Below are positions 35,414 through 47,114 of a stretch of DNA of 64,000 nucleotides, in pieces. Source of the stretch: Fictibacillus sp. BK138 (lineage in GTDB: Bacteria; Bacillota; Bacilli; Bacillales; Fictibacillaceae); NCBI RefSeq assembly GCF_004216955.1, contig NZ_SGXL01000001.1, forward strand, positions 744,001-808,000, in the 5' to 3' direction. A program made the position numbers and the translations under genes. Numbering within the stretch: position 1 is the first letter of the stretch; each line of letters opens with the position of its first letter. The notes beneath the pieces are model-generated. The model ran no database searches. It saw only the letters and a list, made by a program, of their open reading frames with translations, and was not told where the DNA came from.

Positions 35414-36469
35414 TTATAGAAGATAAAACCCAACACCCATGATGATGTAGGCTGCTAACAATGTGAGACCCTCGAACCAGTTCGTGTCTCCGTCGTTCGT
35501 TAAGGAAATCGTCAAGAATACGGCCAGCACCATTGCGACCAGCTCGGGTAGCGTGAAAACGAGTGCCATCGATTTTTCAAAGAAAAGCGAGATCAATACG
35601 AGAACGGGAGCAACGAACATAGCGATTTGAAGGGTGGAACCGATCGCGATTTCAACAGCTACGTTCATTTTGTTCTTATAGGCCATGATGATCGCTGAGG
35701 CGTGTTCTGCCGCATTCCCGACAATCGCGACAATGATTACCCCAATGAATACTTCACTCCAGCCGAGTGTTTCACCAACCTCTTCGAACGTATGAACCAA
35801 TTTTTCAGAAACATAAGCAACAGCTACAGTAGACAGAGCAAGGATGATAAGTGCTTTCATCTTGCTCCATTCGGCAGTTTCTTCTTCATGTCCCTCATCA
35901 TGCTCTGTTTGATAGACCCCTCTGTGCGTAACAAGCTTAAACAAGAGTGCCGCAATGTACAAAATAATCATAATGACAGAAACCCAAACGCTTAAAGTGA
36001 GTGAATCGGCATCGTTCAGTTTATAGGAAAACACCTCAGGGAAAACAAAAGCGACAACGACTCCAAAAATAAGCAATCCAGCGTTATGCCGGGCATCATA
36101 CACATTGAACTTTTGCTGCTTGAATTTTAGCCCTCCTACAAAAAAGGAAAGTCCTCCTACGAGTAAAAGGTTTCCTAGTACGGAACCCGTTAATGATGCT
36201 AATACTACACTTATGAGTCCTGCTTTTAAGGCAAAAATAGAAATGATAAGTTCAACGGCATTTCCGAAGGTGGCGTTTAAAAGTCCGCCGATACGCGGCC
36301 CAGCAACGATTGCCAAACTCTCTGTCGCGCGACCCATATAACCCGCCAGTGCAATGATGGTAGCACAATAGATAACAAATAAAATAACGGCAGGCCAATG
36401 CTGCATACTGCCGAAAACGGATAGCGGAACACCAATAATGATGGCAAGAAAAAAGATGCGATTAAACAA
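35414..36469 (-). CDS. chaA: Calcium/proton exchanger (ChaA/YfkE-like)
   Basis: This ~351-residue CaCA-superfamily antiporter has eleven hydrophobic segments. Both signature repeats are intact: GGLLNATFGNAVELIISIFA near residue 70 and VAIVGNAAEHASAIIMAYKN near residue 240, whose Glu residues bind the cation. An acidic His/Glu-rich loop (EHDEGHEEETAEW) separates the halves. It would export Ca2+ for H+. The TTG at 36469 (MFNRIFFL) was chosen because B. subtilis ChaA starts MNRIFF; the ATG at 36481 touches its AAAGGA site with no spacing. The gene is monocistronic. Confidence 0.93.
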   Translation of the reverse strand: MFNRIFFLAIIIGVPLSVFGSMQHWPAVILFVIYCATIIALAGYMGRATESLAIVAGPRIGGLLNATFGNAVELIISIFALKAGLISVVLASLTGSVLGNLLLVGGLSFFVGGLKFKQQKFNVYDARHNAGLLIFGVVVAFVFPEVFSYKLNDADSLTLSVWVSVIMIILYIAALLFKLVTHRGVYQTEHDEGHEEETAEWSKMKALIILALSTVAVAYVSEKLVHTFEEVGETLGWSEVFIGVIIVAIVGNAAEHASAIIMAYKNKMNVAVEIAIGSTLQIAMFVAPVLVLISLFFEKSMALVFTLPELVAMVLAVFLTISLTNDGDTNWFEGLTLLAAYIIMGVGFYLL

Positions 36470-36562
36470 GACGCATTCCATCCTTTCATATGTATGTATT
36501 TATTTTTACATACTATTCCCTGAAATTTATTTTCTTAACTACAGATTTTTCAGGTATATCGG

Positions 36563-36591
36563 TTGACATGTTTCGAGGGTACGTGTAGACT
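36563..36591 (+). promoter_or_regulatory. SigA-type promoter of the his operon
   Basis: TTGACA (perfect -35) and TAGACT are separated by 17 bp. The leader is ~80 nt with no T-box or terminator. Confidence 0.78.
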
Positions 36592-36677
36592 AACAACTAA
36601 ATCTTTATCGTGGTAGTATATTAGCGAACTAAAGTGTTTATCGAAAATTCACTTCACATATAAAAGGATGAAGGAAA

Positions 36678-37859
36678 ATGTCTAAACCATTTGTTTTTGA
36701 AAAGCCTGCAGGCATGCGGGATACACTTCCTGCTTTTTATCAAAAAAATGAAGATATCAAAAATACAATAAAAAAAGAGATGGAGTCTTGGGGCTATCAG
36801 TTCATCCAGACCCCGACACTGGAATATCACGAAACGGTTGGCGAAGCTTCAGCTATTTTGGATCAACAGCTGTTTAAACTTCTCGATATGGAAGGGAAAA
36901 CACTTGTATTGAGACCCGACATGACAGCTCCTATTGCACGTGTGGTTTCATCGAGCATGAAAAATGTTGCTTATCCGCTTCGCCTAGCCTACAGTTCACC
37001 TGTTTTTCGCGCGCAGCAGCGTGAAGGAGGAAGACCGGCTGAATTTGAACAGGTTGGAATCGAACTGATCGGTGAGGGAACATCCAGTGCAGAAGCTGAG
37101 GCACTCGCTTTAATGACGGAAGTAATAAAAAAGAGCGGGGTCCAATCTTTTACGGTAGCTGTCGGTCACATCGGCTTCGTTCAAGAGCTTTTAGCTGACA
37201 TTTTAGGAAACGATAACAGAGCTGCGGAACTTCTTCGCTACCTTAATGAGAAAAACTATGTGGGGTATACGTCTCATGTAAAAGAGCTTCCGTTATCTTC
37301 TATCGATACACAGCGCCTGTTAAAACTTCTGGATTTAAGAGGCGGAATCGAAGTGCTGGATGAAGCTTCTAGATTGGCACCCAACACCAAAGGTCAGCAA
37401 GCTTTAGAAGAACTCAAAACGTTATATAAGCTTCTTCAGGATTATGATGCGGCGCAAAATATTGTTTTCGATTTTACATTGTTCAGCCATATGAGCTATT
37501 ACACAGGCATCGTTTTTGAAGGGTATGCTGCTGGAATCGGTGCGCCGATCGCGAGCGGGGGCAGATACGACGACCTTTTAAGCCGTTTTGACCGCAAAGC
37601 ACCAGCAATCGGTTTTGCGATCCGAATGGATTATTTTATAGAAGCATTAGGCAGTAAAAATGATTCAACGAAAAAGGATTGCATTTTGTTTACACCAGAA
37701 CGAAGAAAAGAAGCGCTGCAATTAGCCAAGTCAAAAAGGGCAGAGGGCGGCAATGTAGTGATGCAAGACTTATCGGGTGTAAGAAATGTCGATGAGTTCA
37801 GCAAACGTTTCGATGAAATTCATTATTTGATCGGAAGTCAGCAAGGAGAGGACTTGTAA
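36678..37859 (+). CDS. hisZ: ATP phosphoribosyltransferase regulatory subunit
   Basis: HisZ is a catalytically inactive paralogue of histidyl-tRNA synthetase that complexes with short HisG and confers histidine feedback control. The class II synthetase-like core is visible ([16 protein letters not shown] at the start, [14 protein letters not shown] as motif 2, [15 protein letters not shown] near the end). It is 393 residues long, and the C-terminal anticodon-binding domain is missing, as expected. It is the first gene of the his operon and ends by one-base overlap with hisG. Confidence 0.96.
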   Translation: MSKPFVFEKPAGMRDTLPAFYQKNEDIKNTIKKEMESWGYQFIQTPTLEYHETVGEASAILDQQLFKLLDMEGKTLVLRPDMTAPIARVVSSSMKNVAYPLRLAYSSPVFRAQQREGGRPAEFEQVGIELIGEGTSSAEAEALALMTEVIKKSGVQSFTVAVGHIGFVQELLADILGNDNRAAELLRYLNEKNYVGYTSHVKELPLSSIDTQRLLKLLDLRGGIEVLDEASRLAPNTKGQQALEELKTLYKLLQDYDAAQNIVFDFTLFSHMSYYTGIVFEGYAAGIGAPIASGGRYDDLLSRFDRKAPAIGFAIRMDYFIEALGSKNDSTKKDCILFTPERRKEALQLAKSKRAEGGNVVMQDLSGVRNVDEFSKRFDEIHYLIGSQQGEDL

Positions 37860-38503
37860 TGAACACAGTTTTAACGATGGCGATGCCTAAAGGAAGAATA
37901 TTTGAAGAAGCAGTCGACCTGTTAAGACAAGCAGGCTATCCGCTGCCTCCTGAATTTGAAGAATCACGCAAATTGATCATTGATGCTCCTGAAGCCGGAC
38001 TTCGATTTATTCTCGCAAAGCCAATGGATGTTCCGACCTATGTGGAGCACGGGGTTGCGGATATTGGAATCGCGGGTAAAGACGTGATGCTCGAAGAAGA
38101 GCGGGATGTTTATGAGGTGCTTGATCTGAAGATTTCCGCCTGTTACTTGGCTGTAGCAGGTCTGCCCGGGGGAAATTATCAAAAAGTCGCACCAAAAATT
38201 GCTTCGAAGTATCCGAACGTTGCTTCTCATTACTTTCGGGAACAAGGACAGCAGGTGGAAGTGATCAAACTGAACGGATCCATAGAGCTTGCTCCATTAA
38301 TTGGACTTGCAGACCGCATTGTAGATATTGTGTCTACGGGACGAACCCTTAAAGAAAATGGATTGGTCGAGCTTGAAAAAATTGCAGATATTACATCGAG
38401 ACTCATTGTAAACCCGGCAAGCTACAGACTTCATGCGATGCGAATTAACGAACTGGTCGAACGCATGCGTAAACTCGTAGAAAACAAGGGGGATGTCCAG
38501 TGA
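37859..38503 (+). CDS. hisG: ATP phosphoribosyltransferase, short form
   Basis: HisG catalyses the first step of histidine synthesis, joining ATP and PRPP. At 214 residues it is the short form without the regulatory C-terminal domain, matching the presence of hisZ. Conserved segments are [18 protein letters not shown] at the start, [15 protein letters not shown] near residue 68 and [18 protein letters not shown] near residue 150, the PRPP-binding loop. AAGGAGAGG precedes the start. It overlaps hisD by four bases. Confidence 0.97.
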   Translation: MNTVLTMAMPKGRIFEEAVDLLRQAGYPLPPEFEESRKLIIDAPEAGLRFILAKPMDVPTYVEHGVADIGIAGKDVMLEEERDVYEVLDLKISACYLAVAGLPGGNYQKVAPKIASKYPNVASHYFREQGQQVEVIKLNGSIELAPLIGLADRIVDIVSTGRTLKENGLVELEKIADITSRLIVNPASYRLHAMRINELVERMRKLVENKGDVQ

Positions 38504-39771
38504 AAATCCAGCCTGTATCTGAATTGAAAATGTTAGAAAGAAGTGTTGAACAAAATACAGAAGAACAGCGAAAAGCGGTTTTAGAAATTTTGAAAAATGT
38601 AAAACGTGAAGGGGACAAAGCACTTTTAAACTATACGGAAAAGTTTGATGGTGTAAGCTTGAGTTCTCTAGAAGTAACAAAAGAGGAAATTGATGAAGCC
38701 GTCGCATCTCTGGATCAAGAGATGATCGATATTATTTCTGAAGCGGCTTTAAACATTCGCGAATACCACGAAAAACAGAAGCGGCAGTCTTGGTTTTTCA
38801 CAAGAGAAGACGGAACGATGCTCGGACAAAAAGTAACTCCTTTAGACTCTGTGGGTGTATATGTACCGGGGGGAACAGCGGCATACCCTTCCTCTGTATT
38901 GATGGGTGTCATTCCCGCCGCTGTAGCAGGTGTTGAAGAAATCATACTTGTATCACCTCCAGGAAAAGACGGCAAGCTTCCTGCTGCCGTTTTAGCTGCA
39001 GCTTCAATCGCGGGCGTTAAACGGATGTTTAAAATCGGCGGCGCTCAAGCGATCGGTGCACTCGCTTACGGAACCGAAACCGTACCAAAAACAGATAAAA
39101 TTGTAGGTCCGGGAAACATTTTTGTAGCACTCGCAAAACGTGAAGTGTTCGGAGTTTGCGATATTGATATGATCGCAGGTCCTAGCGAAATTGCCGTACT
39201 TGCAGATGAGACAGGGAATGCTAAATATATTGCAGCGGACTTGCTTTCCCAAGCGGAACACGATCCTCGCTCTGCAGCATTTTTAGTAACAACTTCAAAA
39301 AATCTTGCAGAAAAAGTTGCAACAGAAGTAGAAAGCCAGCTTGAAGCCCTTCCAAGAAAAGAAATTGCTGCTCAAGCGGTACGAGATTATGGAGCCATTT
39401 ATATCGTTGATTCGCTCGCTGAAGGTGCCGATGTCATTAACAGAATCGCTCCTGAACACTTAGAAATTATGACAAAAGATCCGTTTGATTTGCTCGGTAA
39501 AATCAAGCATGCTGGAGCGATCTTCCTTGGTGAATACAGTTCTGAACCTGTCGGCGATTACTTTGCTGGCAGCAATCACGTTCTTCCTACTAGCGGAACA
39601 GCACGATTTTCTAGCCCGCTAAACGTGGATGATTTTACGAAAAAATCTAGCGTAATCCGCTATAGCGAACAGGCGATGAAAGAAAATGGCCGTAAAATAT
39701 CTGCCTTTGCTCGATTAGAAGGACTTGAAGCACACGCGAGAGCGATCGATTACCGACTGGAGGATAAATAA
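38500..39771 (+). CDS. hisD: Histidinol dehydrogenase
   Basis: HisD performs the last two oxidations to histidine with NAD+ and Zn2+. The 423-residue length and motifs are standard: [19 protein letters not shown] near residue 115, [18 protein letters not shown] near residue 200, and the zinc/catalytic region [13 protein letters not shown] with [15 protein letters not shown] (Gln and His ligands). The late APEHLEIM carries the catalytic Glu and His. GTG start at 38500, overlapping hisG. Confidence 0.97.
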   Translation: MKIQPVSELKMLERSVEQNTEEQRKAVLEILKNVKREGDKALLNYTEKFDGVSLSSLEVTKEEIDEAVASLDQEMIDIISEAALNIREYHEKQKRQSWFFTREDGTMLGQKVTPLDSVGVYVPGGTAAYPSSVLMGVIPAAVAGVEEIILVSPPGKDGKLPAAVLAAASIAGVKRMFKIGGAQAIGALAYGTETVPKTDKIVGPGNIFVALAKREVFGVCDIDMIAGPSEIAVLADETGNAKYIAADLLSQAEHDPRSAAFLVTTSKNLAEKVATEVESQLEALPRKEIAAQAVRDYGAIYIVDSLAEGADVINRIAPEHLEIMTKDPFDLLGKIKHAGAIFLGEYSSEPVGDYFAGSNHVLPTSGTARFSSPLNVDDFTKKSSVIRYSEQAMKENGRKISAFARLEGLEAHARAIDYRLEDK

Positions 39772-40365
39772 ATGGAGAATAGACGTCAGCATACGATCGA
39801 ACGAAACACAAAAGAAACTCAAATTAGCTTATCACTTGATATTGATGGAGAAGGACAAGCAGATATCCAGACGCCTGTCCCATTTTTAAACCACATGCTT
39901 GATGCGATTGCCCGTCATGGTCACTTCGATTTAACGGTGAACGCAGCGGGAGATGTCGAGATCGATGACCACCATACGACAGAAGACGTGGGTATCTGTC
40001 TTGGACAAGCCATTCAAGGTGCACTAGGTGAAAAAAGAGGAATCAAGCGTTACGGAAACGCTTTTGTACCGATGGATGAGACTTTGGCTCAAGTGGTTAT
40101 TGATCTTTCAAACCGTCCGCACTTAGAGTTTCGTGCAGAGTTTCCAAGCCAGAAGGTCGGTTCGTTTGATACAGAACTTGTTCATGAATTCTTTTGGAAA
40201 CTGGCGTTAGAAGCCAGAATGAACCTGCATGTGATCGTCCATTATGGAACGAATACGCACCATATGATCGAAGCGGTATTTAAGGCTTTTACAAAAGCGC
40301 TGGACGAAGCCACACAGATCGACCCGCGTGTTAAAGGAGTGCCTTCAACGAAAGGAATGTTATAG
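39772..40365 (+). CDS. hisB: Imidazoleglycerol-phosphate dehydratase
   Basis: HisB removes water from imidazole-glycerol phosphate to give imidazole-acetol phosphate. At 197 residues it is the monofunctional form. The manganese ligands lie in [29 protein letters not shown] and [17 protein letters not shown]. The start directly follows the hisD stop codon (TAA then ATG). The phosphatase activity found in the E. coli fusion is absent here. Confidence 0.97.
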   Translation: MENRRQHTIERNTKETQISLSLDIDGEGQADIQTPVPFLNHMLDAIARHGHFDLTVNAAGDVEIDDHHTTEDVGICLGQAIQGALGEKRGIKRYGNAFVPMDETLAQVVIDLSNRPHLEFRAEFPSQKVGSFDTELVHEFFWKLALEARMNLHVIVHYGTNTHHMIEAVFKAFTKALDEATQIDPRVKGVPSTKGML

Positions 40366-41007
40366 ATGATTGGAATTATTGATTATGGAATGGGCAACCT
40401 TCACTCTGTCTGTTCCGCATTAAAACGAATCGAACAGCCGTACATTCTTTCCGGCAATCCAGAGGAACTTTATGAAACAGATGGTTTGCTGCTTCCAGGG
40501 GTAGGGTCGTTTAAAGATGCGATGAATGAGCTTAAGGAAACAGGTCTTATCGATTTTATAAAAAAAGAAACAGAGAACGGAAAACCGCTTATCGGCATCT
40601 GCTTAGGCATGCAGCTTCTGTTTGAAGAAAGTACAGAGAACGGGTTGACAAAAGGACTCGGACTTTTGCCCGGACGTGTCGACCGTTTTAGCGGAGTTAC
40701 TGCTGAAGGCAAAGCCTATAAAGTACCTCATATGGGCTGGAACAACCTTCATTTCTTACAAGAAGATCAGCCTTTGTTAAAAGGGCTGGATGAAGGCTAT
40801 GTATATTTCGTGCATTCATTTGTTGTGCAAACAGACGACAGAAACGTCTTAGCTGCGGCCGCACAATATGAAGATGTGGAAGTGCCAGCTGTTGTTGGAC
40901 GCGATCATATTATGGGGACGCAGTTCCACCCTGAAAAAAGTTCAGAGACTGGCATGGGGATGCTGAAAAACTTTTGCCGTTTCGTTGAGGAGGGAAAACA
41001 AAGATGA
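40366..41007 (+). CDS. hisH: Imidazole glycerol phosphate synthase, glutaminase subunit
   Basis: HisH hydrolyses glutamine and channels ammonia to HisF. The class I amidotransferase triad is visible: the nucleophile Cys in [12 protein letters not shown] (about residue 80) and His/Glu in [10 protein letters not shown] (about residues 188-190). The oxyanion-strand region PGVGSF is conserved. It is 213 residues long and starts one base after the hisB stop. hisA overlaps its end. Confidence 0.97.
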   Translation: MIGIIDYGMGNLHSVCSALKRIEQPYILSGNPEELYETDGLLLPGVGSFKDAMNELKETGLIDFIKKETENGKPLIGICLGMQLLFEESTENGLTKGLGLLPGRVDRFSGVTAEGKAYKVPHMGWNNLHFLQEDQPLLKGLDEGYVYFVHSFVVQTDDRNVLAAAAQYEDVEVPAVVGRDHIMGTQFHPEKSSETGMGMLKNFCRFVEEGKQR

Positions 41008-41735
41008 GTTCATTCACACTATATCCAGCTATTGATATGCGCGGCGGAAAATGTGTAAGACTTTTGCAGGGTGACTACAACCAGGAGACTGTTTATGGCG
41101 ATTCACCGTTTGATATGGCAAAACAGTTTGCAGATCAAGGTGCCGAGTGGATTCATATGGTAGACCTCGATGGTGCTAAGGATGGCAAAAAAGTGAATCA
41201 TGAACATGTTATTCGTGTGGCAAAAGAATTGGCTGCAAAGGTACAAATCGGTGGCGGCATTAGGACGATGGAGGATGTTTCGTACTATTTAGAAAACGGT
41301 GTTGACCGGGTTATTTTAGGAAGTGCTGCGGTTTCCAATCCTGATTTTGTGAGAGAAGCCTTAAATCGATATAGCGGCTCAAGAGTTGCGATCGGACTTG
41401 ATGCGAGGGATGGGTTTGTTGCAACTGAAGGCTGGGTTGAAACTTCTCACATCATGGCGGTTGATCTCGCAAAGAGACTTGTAGAAGAAGGCGCCGAAAC
41501 GTTTATTTTTACGGATATCTCTAAAGATGGCATGCTGCAGGGGCCAAATGTAGAAGCGATCGGTGAACTCGCACGTATTACGGGAAAAGAAGTGATCGCT
41601 TCAGGCGGTGTCAGCTCGATTGATGACTTAGTAAGCTTAAAGAAGGATGACCGGAATATTGCAGGTGCGATTATCGGAAAAGCCCTCTACACGGGAAGAT
41701 TTACTCTTTCAGATGCGTTAGGAAGTGTGAAGTAA
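41004..41735 (+). CDS. hisA: ProFAR isomerase
   Basis: HisA is the (beta-alpha)8-barrel that isomerises 5'-ProFAR to PRFAR. The catalytic Asp pair is visible in [20 protein letters not shown] (Asp near residue 11) and [18 protein letters not shown] (about residue 168). Phosphate-binding loops [12 protein letters not shown] and [12 protein letters not shown] are intact. It has 243 residues and overlaps hisH by four bases and hisF by one. Confidence 0.97.
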   Translation: MSSFTLYPAIDMRGGKCVRLLQGDYNQETVYGDSPFDMAKQFADQGAEWIHMVDLDGAKDGKKVNHEHVIRVAKELAAKVQIGGGIRTMEDVSYYLENGVDRVILGSAAVSNPDFVREALNRYSGSRVAIGLDARDGFVATEGWVETSHIMAVDLAKRLVEEGAETFIFTDISKDGMLQGPNVEAIGELARITGKEVIASGGVSSIDDLVSLKKDDRNIAGAIIGKALYTGRFTLSDALGSVK

Positions 41736-42493
41736 TGCTGACAAAACGAATTATTCCGTGTTTGGATGTAAAAGAAGGCAGGGTTGTAAAAGGCATTCAG
41801 TTCTTAAACTTAGTAGATGCAGGAGATCCCGTCGAGCTTGCTAGGTTTTACGATAAAGCAGGAGCAGACGAGCTTGTGTTTCTAGATATATCAGCCAGTC
41901 ATGAAGGCCGAGATACGATGGTTGAAGTGGTGGAACGCGTTGCGGCTGAACTCGCCATTCCTTTTACAGTCGGAGGCGGCATTAACAAACTAGAAGATAT
42001 GAAAAGAGTCTTAAGAGCTGGTGCTGACAAAGTTTCAGTAAACACTGCAGCCATTTTAAGACCCGAATTGATTTCAGAAGGATCCGATTACTTTGGCGCC
42101 CAATGTATCGTCGTTGCGATTGATGCTAAGTATGATGAAGAGCTTGGCTCATGGCGCGTATACACACATGGGGGGCGCAAACCCACTCAGTGGGAAGTCA
42201 CTGAATGGGCGCAAGAGGCAGTTAAGCGAGGTGCCGGAGAAATTCTTCTGACCAGCATGGACAAGGATGGAGAAAAATCTGGATTTAACCTTGCTCTTAC
42301 AAAAGCAGTCAGTGAAGCCGTAACTGTTCCTGTAATTGCATCAGGCGGCGCAGGAAACGCTGATCATTTTTATGATGCGTTCACAGAAGGTAAAGCAGAT
42401 GCTGGTCTTGCCGCTAGCATTTTTCATTATAAAGATACATCAATCGGAGAGCTAAAGTCAGAATTGCAAAAGTTGGGGGTGTCTGTACGTTGA
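41735..42493 (+). CDS. hisF: Imidazole glycerol phosphate synthase, cyclase subunit
   Basis: HisF is the barrel partner of HisH and makes imidazole-glycerol phosphate plus AICAR. The catalytic Asp residues are in [19 protein letters not shown] (Asp near 11) and [17 protein letters not shown] (Asp near 130), and the phosphate loop [16 protein letters not shown] is intact. It has 252 residues. It overlaps hisA by one base and hisI by four, so the last genes are translationally coupled. Confidence 0.97.
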   Translation: MLTKRIIPCLDVKEGRVVKGIQFLNLVDAGDPVELARFYDKAGADELVFLDISASHEGRDTMVEVVERVAAELAIPFTVGGGINKLEDMKRVLRAGADKVSVNTAAILRPELISEGSDYFGAQCIVVAIDAKYDEELGSWRVYTHGGRKPTQWEVTEWAQEAVKRGAGEILLTSMDKDGEKSGFNLALTKAVSEAVTVPVIASGGAGNADHFYDAFTEGKADAGLAASIFHYKDTSIGELKSELQKLGVSVR

Positions 42494-43134
42494 AATGGGA
42501 AAAACTAAAATTTGACGAAAACGGCTTAATCCCTGCTGTGGTGCAGGATTATCAGTCAAAAGAGATTTTGACGGTCGCATACATGAGTGAAAAGTCGCTC
42601 GAAAAAACAGTCGAAATCGGCGAAACTGTATTTTTTTCAAGATCGCGAAAAAAATTGTGGCACAAAGGCGAAACGTCCGGTAATACACAAAATGTGAAAA
42701 GCATCAGGTACGATTGTGATCAGGACGCACTAGTGGTTTTAGTAGAGCCCCAAGGACCTGCCTGCCACACCGGATCGTACAGCTGTTTTTCAGAGACACT
42801 TTATAGTGCTGATGAAAAGAATGATGGACCGAACCCAGACAGATACGCGATCTTAAGTGAGCTGCAGGAAATCATCGCGCAGCGAGAGCATGAGATGCCT
42901 GAGGGAGCTTACACCACTTATCTTTTCGAGCATGGGGTAGATAAGATTCTTAAAAAAGTGGGGGAAGAAGCTGGAGAAGTCATCATCGCCGCAAAAAATC
43001 GTGACCCCGACGAGCTGAAGTGGGAAGTTTCCGATCTTCTTTATCACGTATTGGTGCTTTTGCAGGAGCAAAAGGTACCGTTGGACGACGTTTTAGCTAC
43101 ATTGAAGGAAAGACATACAAAAAAGGACAACTGA
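42490..43134 (+). CDS. hisI: Bifunctional PR-AMP cyclohydrolase / PR-ATP pyrophosphatase
   Basis: This fusion catalyses steps 2 and 3 of histidine synthesis. The N-terminal ~105 residues are HisI: the zinc site is seen in [23 protein letters not shown] and CF. The C-terminal ~100 residues are HisE, with the all-alpha MazG-like motif [15 protein letters not shown] and [19 protein letters not shown] start at 42490 overlaps hisF. It closes the operon in the normal order hisZGDBHAFI, with no gene missing except hisC and hisN, which are elsewhere in Bacillus. Confidence 0.96.
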   Translation: MKWEKLKFDENGLIPAVVQDYQSKEILTVAYMSEKSLEKTVEIGETVFFSRSRKKLWHKGETSGNTQNVKSIRYDCDQDALVVLVEPQGPACHTGSYSCFSETLYSADEKNDGPNPDRYAILSELQEIIAQREHEMPEGAYTTYLFEHGVDKILKKVGEEAGEVIIAAKNRDPDELKWEVSDLLYHVLVLLQEQKVPLDDVLATLKERHTKKDN

Positions 43135-43169
43135 GGAGCTGATTCTCGGTTGTTTTTTGTTTAGATAGC

Positions 43170-43270
43170 GGATATGCGCGCTAGCGGGGATTTACGCGCG
43201 TTTGCAGGGATTTATGCGCGTTCACCAGGATATATGCTCGCCAGCGAGATTCCACTCGCGAGCTACAAGC
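43170..43270. repeat. 20-bp intergenic tandem array T2
   Basis: About five units of 19-21 bp vary around GATTTATGCGCGTTCACCAG, with frequent GCGCG. They fill the gap between hisI and the TPR gene. The remaining 43271-43450 holds an extended -10 (TGTTATAAT, 43368-43376) likely to serve the TPR gene. Confidence 0.78.
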
Positions 43271-43450
43271 GCGGCCCTCGCAATCTTGAATCCTCCTGAA
43301 TCCATTTTTTGTCGAAAGTTTCCTGCACATTATTTACAGTCAAAGGGGTGTTAGTATTTTTAGCCTGTGTTATAATTTTTGGGTTGAAAACTTTGTGAAC
43401 TGAACGATAAAGAAGTAAAGAGTTTACATAGTAGATGGGGGAACTAGTAT

Positions 43451-45076
43451 ATGTATAAAAGAAATAGGGTCACTGAAGCAGGCGGCCGCGTTCTTCCCTT
43501 TATCCAAGATGGGGACTATTTTTTTGAAAAAGGAATTAAAGCCTATAACAGGCGTGACTTATATACAGCAAAAAAAATGTTTGAGCGGGCCGTTACCTTC
43601 CAGCCGGAAGAGCCCTCTTTTTTATGTCAGCTGGCTTCAACGCTTGCTGAGATCGGTGAATATGAAGAATCCAATAGGCATTTATTGAACGTAATCGAGA
43701 ATGGATCTGATATGTCAGAATGCCATTTCTTCCTTGCGAACAATTTTGCTCATTTAGGCATGTATTCTGATGCAGAAGAACATGCTTTGTTATACATGCA
43801 ATACGATCCAGATGGTGAATTTGTTGATGACACGCAGGAACTGCTTGATCTGATCAGTCTTGAAACAGGCAGCAAGTCAACGAACGGTCTGCCTCTTTCG
43901 ACAGAAGAGGAGCTGATCAAATCTCATGATGAAGCAAGACAATCGATCGAGCGCGGAGACCTTCCGCTTGCACAAGAGCAGCTTCGTGATATCATCGAAA
44001 ATCACCCGAAGTTTTGGGCAGCATACAATAATTTAGCCCTTACTCATTTTTATAAAAGCGAATTTGATGAAGCGATGGATGTTCTTCAGGATGTGTTGGA
44101 TAAGAACCCTGGTAATCTGAACGCTTTATGTAATTTAGCGATCTTTTTATTCCATTTAGGCATGGACGAACCTGGCGGGAAGCTTGTGGAACGGCTGAAA
44201 ATGGTACACCCGATGCACCCAGAGCACAGGTACAAGCTCGGAAACACGTTTGGTCTTTTAGAGGAGCATGTTTATGCGAATAAATGGCTGCAGACATTAA
44301 GAAAATCATCGTTCGTCTATGATCCTGTAACGACTCACATGCTTGCCGTTTCTTATTTTGCGCTGGGTCATAAAGAGCTGTCTTTAAAGACGTGGAAAAA
44401 AGTGATCGACTTAGATCCAGAAGGCAATGTTGCACCATTTTATATGGAAAAGGCACAAAACGGTGAACTGACGGTGACAGGCGGAGACTATCAGTACCGC
44501 ATTCCTGCGAAAAATCAGAGCAAGCCGAAAAAAGACCGTCAGATTAAAGCGATGGAACATATCCAGCAAGTACGTAAAGGGCTGGAAAAAAACAAAATCA
44601 CGCATTTATTTTTACTTAGAGGGAATAAAAATGAAGAGGCCTACGAGACTCTTCGTGATTTTTGTATGCGCAAAGAAGAATCTCTTTTCGTAAAAGAAAT
44701 TGCTGCAAACATCATGCTTGAGCATCATCCGGAGCTTCCGGTTAAATTAGCACATGAAGAAGCTCTTGTAGAAGTAGGGAGTCCTTCAGCTCTATTAACT
44801 CAGGCACTTGATGTTCTTCAGATTGTTAAAGAAAGCGGCTCTGCAATCGATGAGCAAGTTCTTTTTTACTGGTCAGAAGCTATAAAGCTGTCAGAAGTTA
44901 ACGGCGAAAAAATCTTTGATAACGAAAAAGCTATCGCTGCTGCGATCGATCACTTAGCACGTAAGCAAAGAGGAAAATCGACGCAAAAAGCAATAGCTGA
45001 ATTGTACGAAGTTTCGGTTTCTGTACTGTCGTTAAGGATTAAAAAGCTGATCAGCTGGGTAAATCGCAACGTATGA
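43451..45076 (+). CDS. TPR-repeat protein (YvcD-like)
   Basis: This 541-residue soluble protein begins with several tetratricopeptide units. The repeats are recognised by patterns such as YTAKKMFERAVTFQPEEPSF near residue 35, FWAAYNNLALTHFYKSEFDE near residue 180 and LNALCNLAIFLFHLGMDEPG near residue 215. The second half is helical without clear repeats. TPR domains mediate protein contacts; no catalytic motif is seen. B. subtilis has a TPR protein (YvcD) at this place between hisI and trxB, so it is probably the orthologue. Function unknown. Confidence 0.82.
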   Translation: MYKRNRVTEAGGRVLPFIQDGDYFFEKGIKAYNRRDLYTAKKMFERAVTFQPEEPSFLCQLASTLAEIGEYEESNRHLLNVIENGSDMSECHFFLANNFAHLGMYSDAEEHALLYMQYDPDGEFVDDTQELLDLISLETGSKSTNGLPLSTEEELIKSHDEARQSIERGDLPLAQEQLRDIIENHPKFWAAYNNLALTHFYKSEFDEAMDVLQDVLDKNPGNLNALCNLAIFLFHLGMDEPGGKLVERLKMVHPMHPEHRYKLGNTFGLLEEHVYANKWLQTLRKSSFVYDPVTTHMLAVSYFALGHKELSLKTWKKVIDLDPEGNVAPFYMEKAQNGELTVTGGDYQYRIPAKNQSKPKKDRQIKAMEHIQQVRKGLEKNKITHLFLLRGNKNEEAYETLRDFCMRKEESLFVKEIAANIMLEHHPELPVKLAHEEALVEVGSPSALLTQALDVLQIVKESGSAIDEQVLFYWSEAIKLSEVNGEKIFDNEKAIAAAIDHLARKQRGKSTQKAIAELYEVSVSVLSLRIKKLISWVNRNV

Positions 45077-45127
45077 GCAGAATCTTGGACTTTGCTCCTA
45101 TGAGCCGATAGGATAGACGTATAGTAA

Positions 45128-46117
<990 letters not shown>

Positions 46118-46198
46118 TCAACTTGTAACAGTGGTGAAACAATTGTGGGGTAATATAAAAATAAGAAATTGACCCCCTTTTTATAAAGGCAAGACTTT

Positions 46199-46230
46199 GA
46201 CACGGAGCTATGCTTCGTGTCCTTTTTTTT
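46199..46230 (+). terminator. trxB terminator
   Basis: GACACGGAGC and GCTTCGTGTC pair around a 3-nt loop and are followed by eight T. Confidence 0.94.
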
Positions 46231-46276
46231 ATGTTTAGTTTTAAAGTAATACTCTCGACATTTTTGCATCGTTGAT

Positions 46277-46417
46277 AAGTTGAATGGAGTGCAAGGTGCG
46301 AGACTCCTGAGGGATTAGCGGGACAGGTGAGACCATTCAATGTGGCAAAGCGACGAATGGGCTCACCGCACGCCCCTCGGAAAGCGAGCAACCTGTAACG
46401 GAAATCAACGGCTTTCA
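46277..46417 (+). repeat. 140-bp structured dispersed repeat, copy D
   Basis: It has the same framework as copy A, but the short stem is GAGGG/CCCTC and the inner stem GGTGAGaCCATTC/GAATGGgCTCACC, so both strands changed together. It lies between the trxB terminator and the yvcI promoter. Confidence 0.9.
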
Positions 46418-46543
46418 ATCCACCTTTGCAATGATCCATTAAAAAGAGGGTTTTTATTTCAATGAACTTTTTCACATAATAAAACAAAAACGATACTTTA
46501 AAACTAAGAATACTGAATCCGATAAACCCTTGAGGCGTCAGTA

Positions 46544-46572
46544 TTGTGAGGGGTTACATAATTTAGTATACT
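46544..46572 (+). promoter_or_regulatory. SigA-type promoter of the yvcI-crh operon
   Basis: TTGTGA and TATACT are separated by 17 bp, ~35 bp before yvcI. Confidence 0.68.
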
Positions 46573-46605
46573 AAACGATATAGACAAAGCCCTGAGGTGA
46601 ATGAT

Positions 46606-47064
46606 GTGCAAAGAGTAACAAACTGTGTGTTAATCAAGGATAATCAAGTGCTTTTGCTGCAAAAGCCTAGACGGGGCTGGTGGGTAGCACCCGGAGGTAA
46701 AATGGAATCTGAAGAGTCCATTCGTGACACAGTTATCCGGGAATACCGTGAAGAAACAGGTATTTATTTAAAGAACCCGCAATTAAAGGGTGTATTTAAT
46801 TTTATTATTAAACAAGGTGACAAAATCGTATCGGAATGGATGATGTTTACCTTTTTAGCAACAGATTCTGAAGGTGAAGCGCTAGAAGAATGTGAAGAAG
46901 GAAAATTAGCCTGGAAGCCGGTTGATGAAGTAAGAGAACTTCCGATGGCACCAGGGGATCATCACATTTTGGATTATGTGACAAAAGGAAGCAATATGAT
47001 TTTTGGCACATTTACGTATACACCTGATTTTGAACTGCTTTCCTATCGATTAGATCCGGCTTAA
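46606..47064 (+). CDS. yvcI: NUDIX hydrolase (YvcI-like)
   Basis: This 152-residue NUDIX protein has the complete Nudix box [24 protein letters not shown] (G near residue 35, REYREE core; longer than quoted motifs usually are, so note GGK and EYREETG as key parts). Such enzymes hydrolyse nucleoside diphosphates linked to another group. The GTG at 46606 lies 6 nt after TGAGGTG; the in-frame GTG at 46597 lies within that ribosome site. It is the first gene of the yvcI-rapZ-yvcK-whiA-crh operon, as in B. subtilis. Confidence 0.9.
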   Translation: MQRVTNCVLIKDNQVLLLQKPRRGWWVAPGGKMESEESIRDTVIREYREETGIYLKNPQLKGVFNFIIKQGDKIVSEWMMFTFLATDSEGEALEECEEGKLAWKPVDEVRELPMAPGDHHILDYVTKGSNMIFGTFTYTPDFELLSYRLDPA

Positions 47065-47114
47065 TAAGGAGCCGCAGCATAAGAATTGAACATAGTTTAC
47101 AGGGGGGATATGGC

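Noticed and set aside
36592-36677. T-box or histidine attenuator before hisZ
   Set aside because: The leader is only ~80 nt and has no terminator or T-box motif.
44040-44456. 138-codon open frame antisense to the TPR gene
   Set aside because: No family signature or ribosome site; the plus-strand TPR repeats explain the coding signal.
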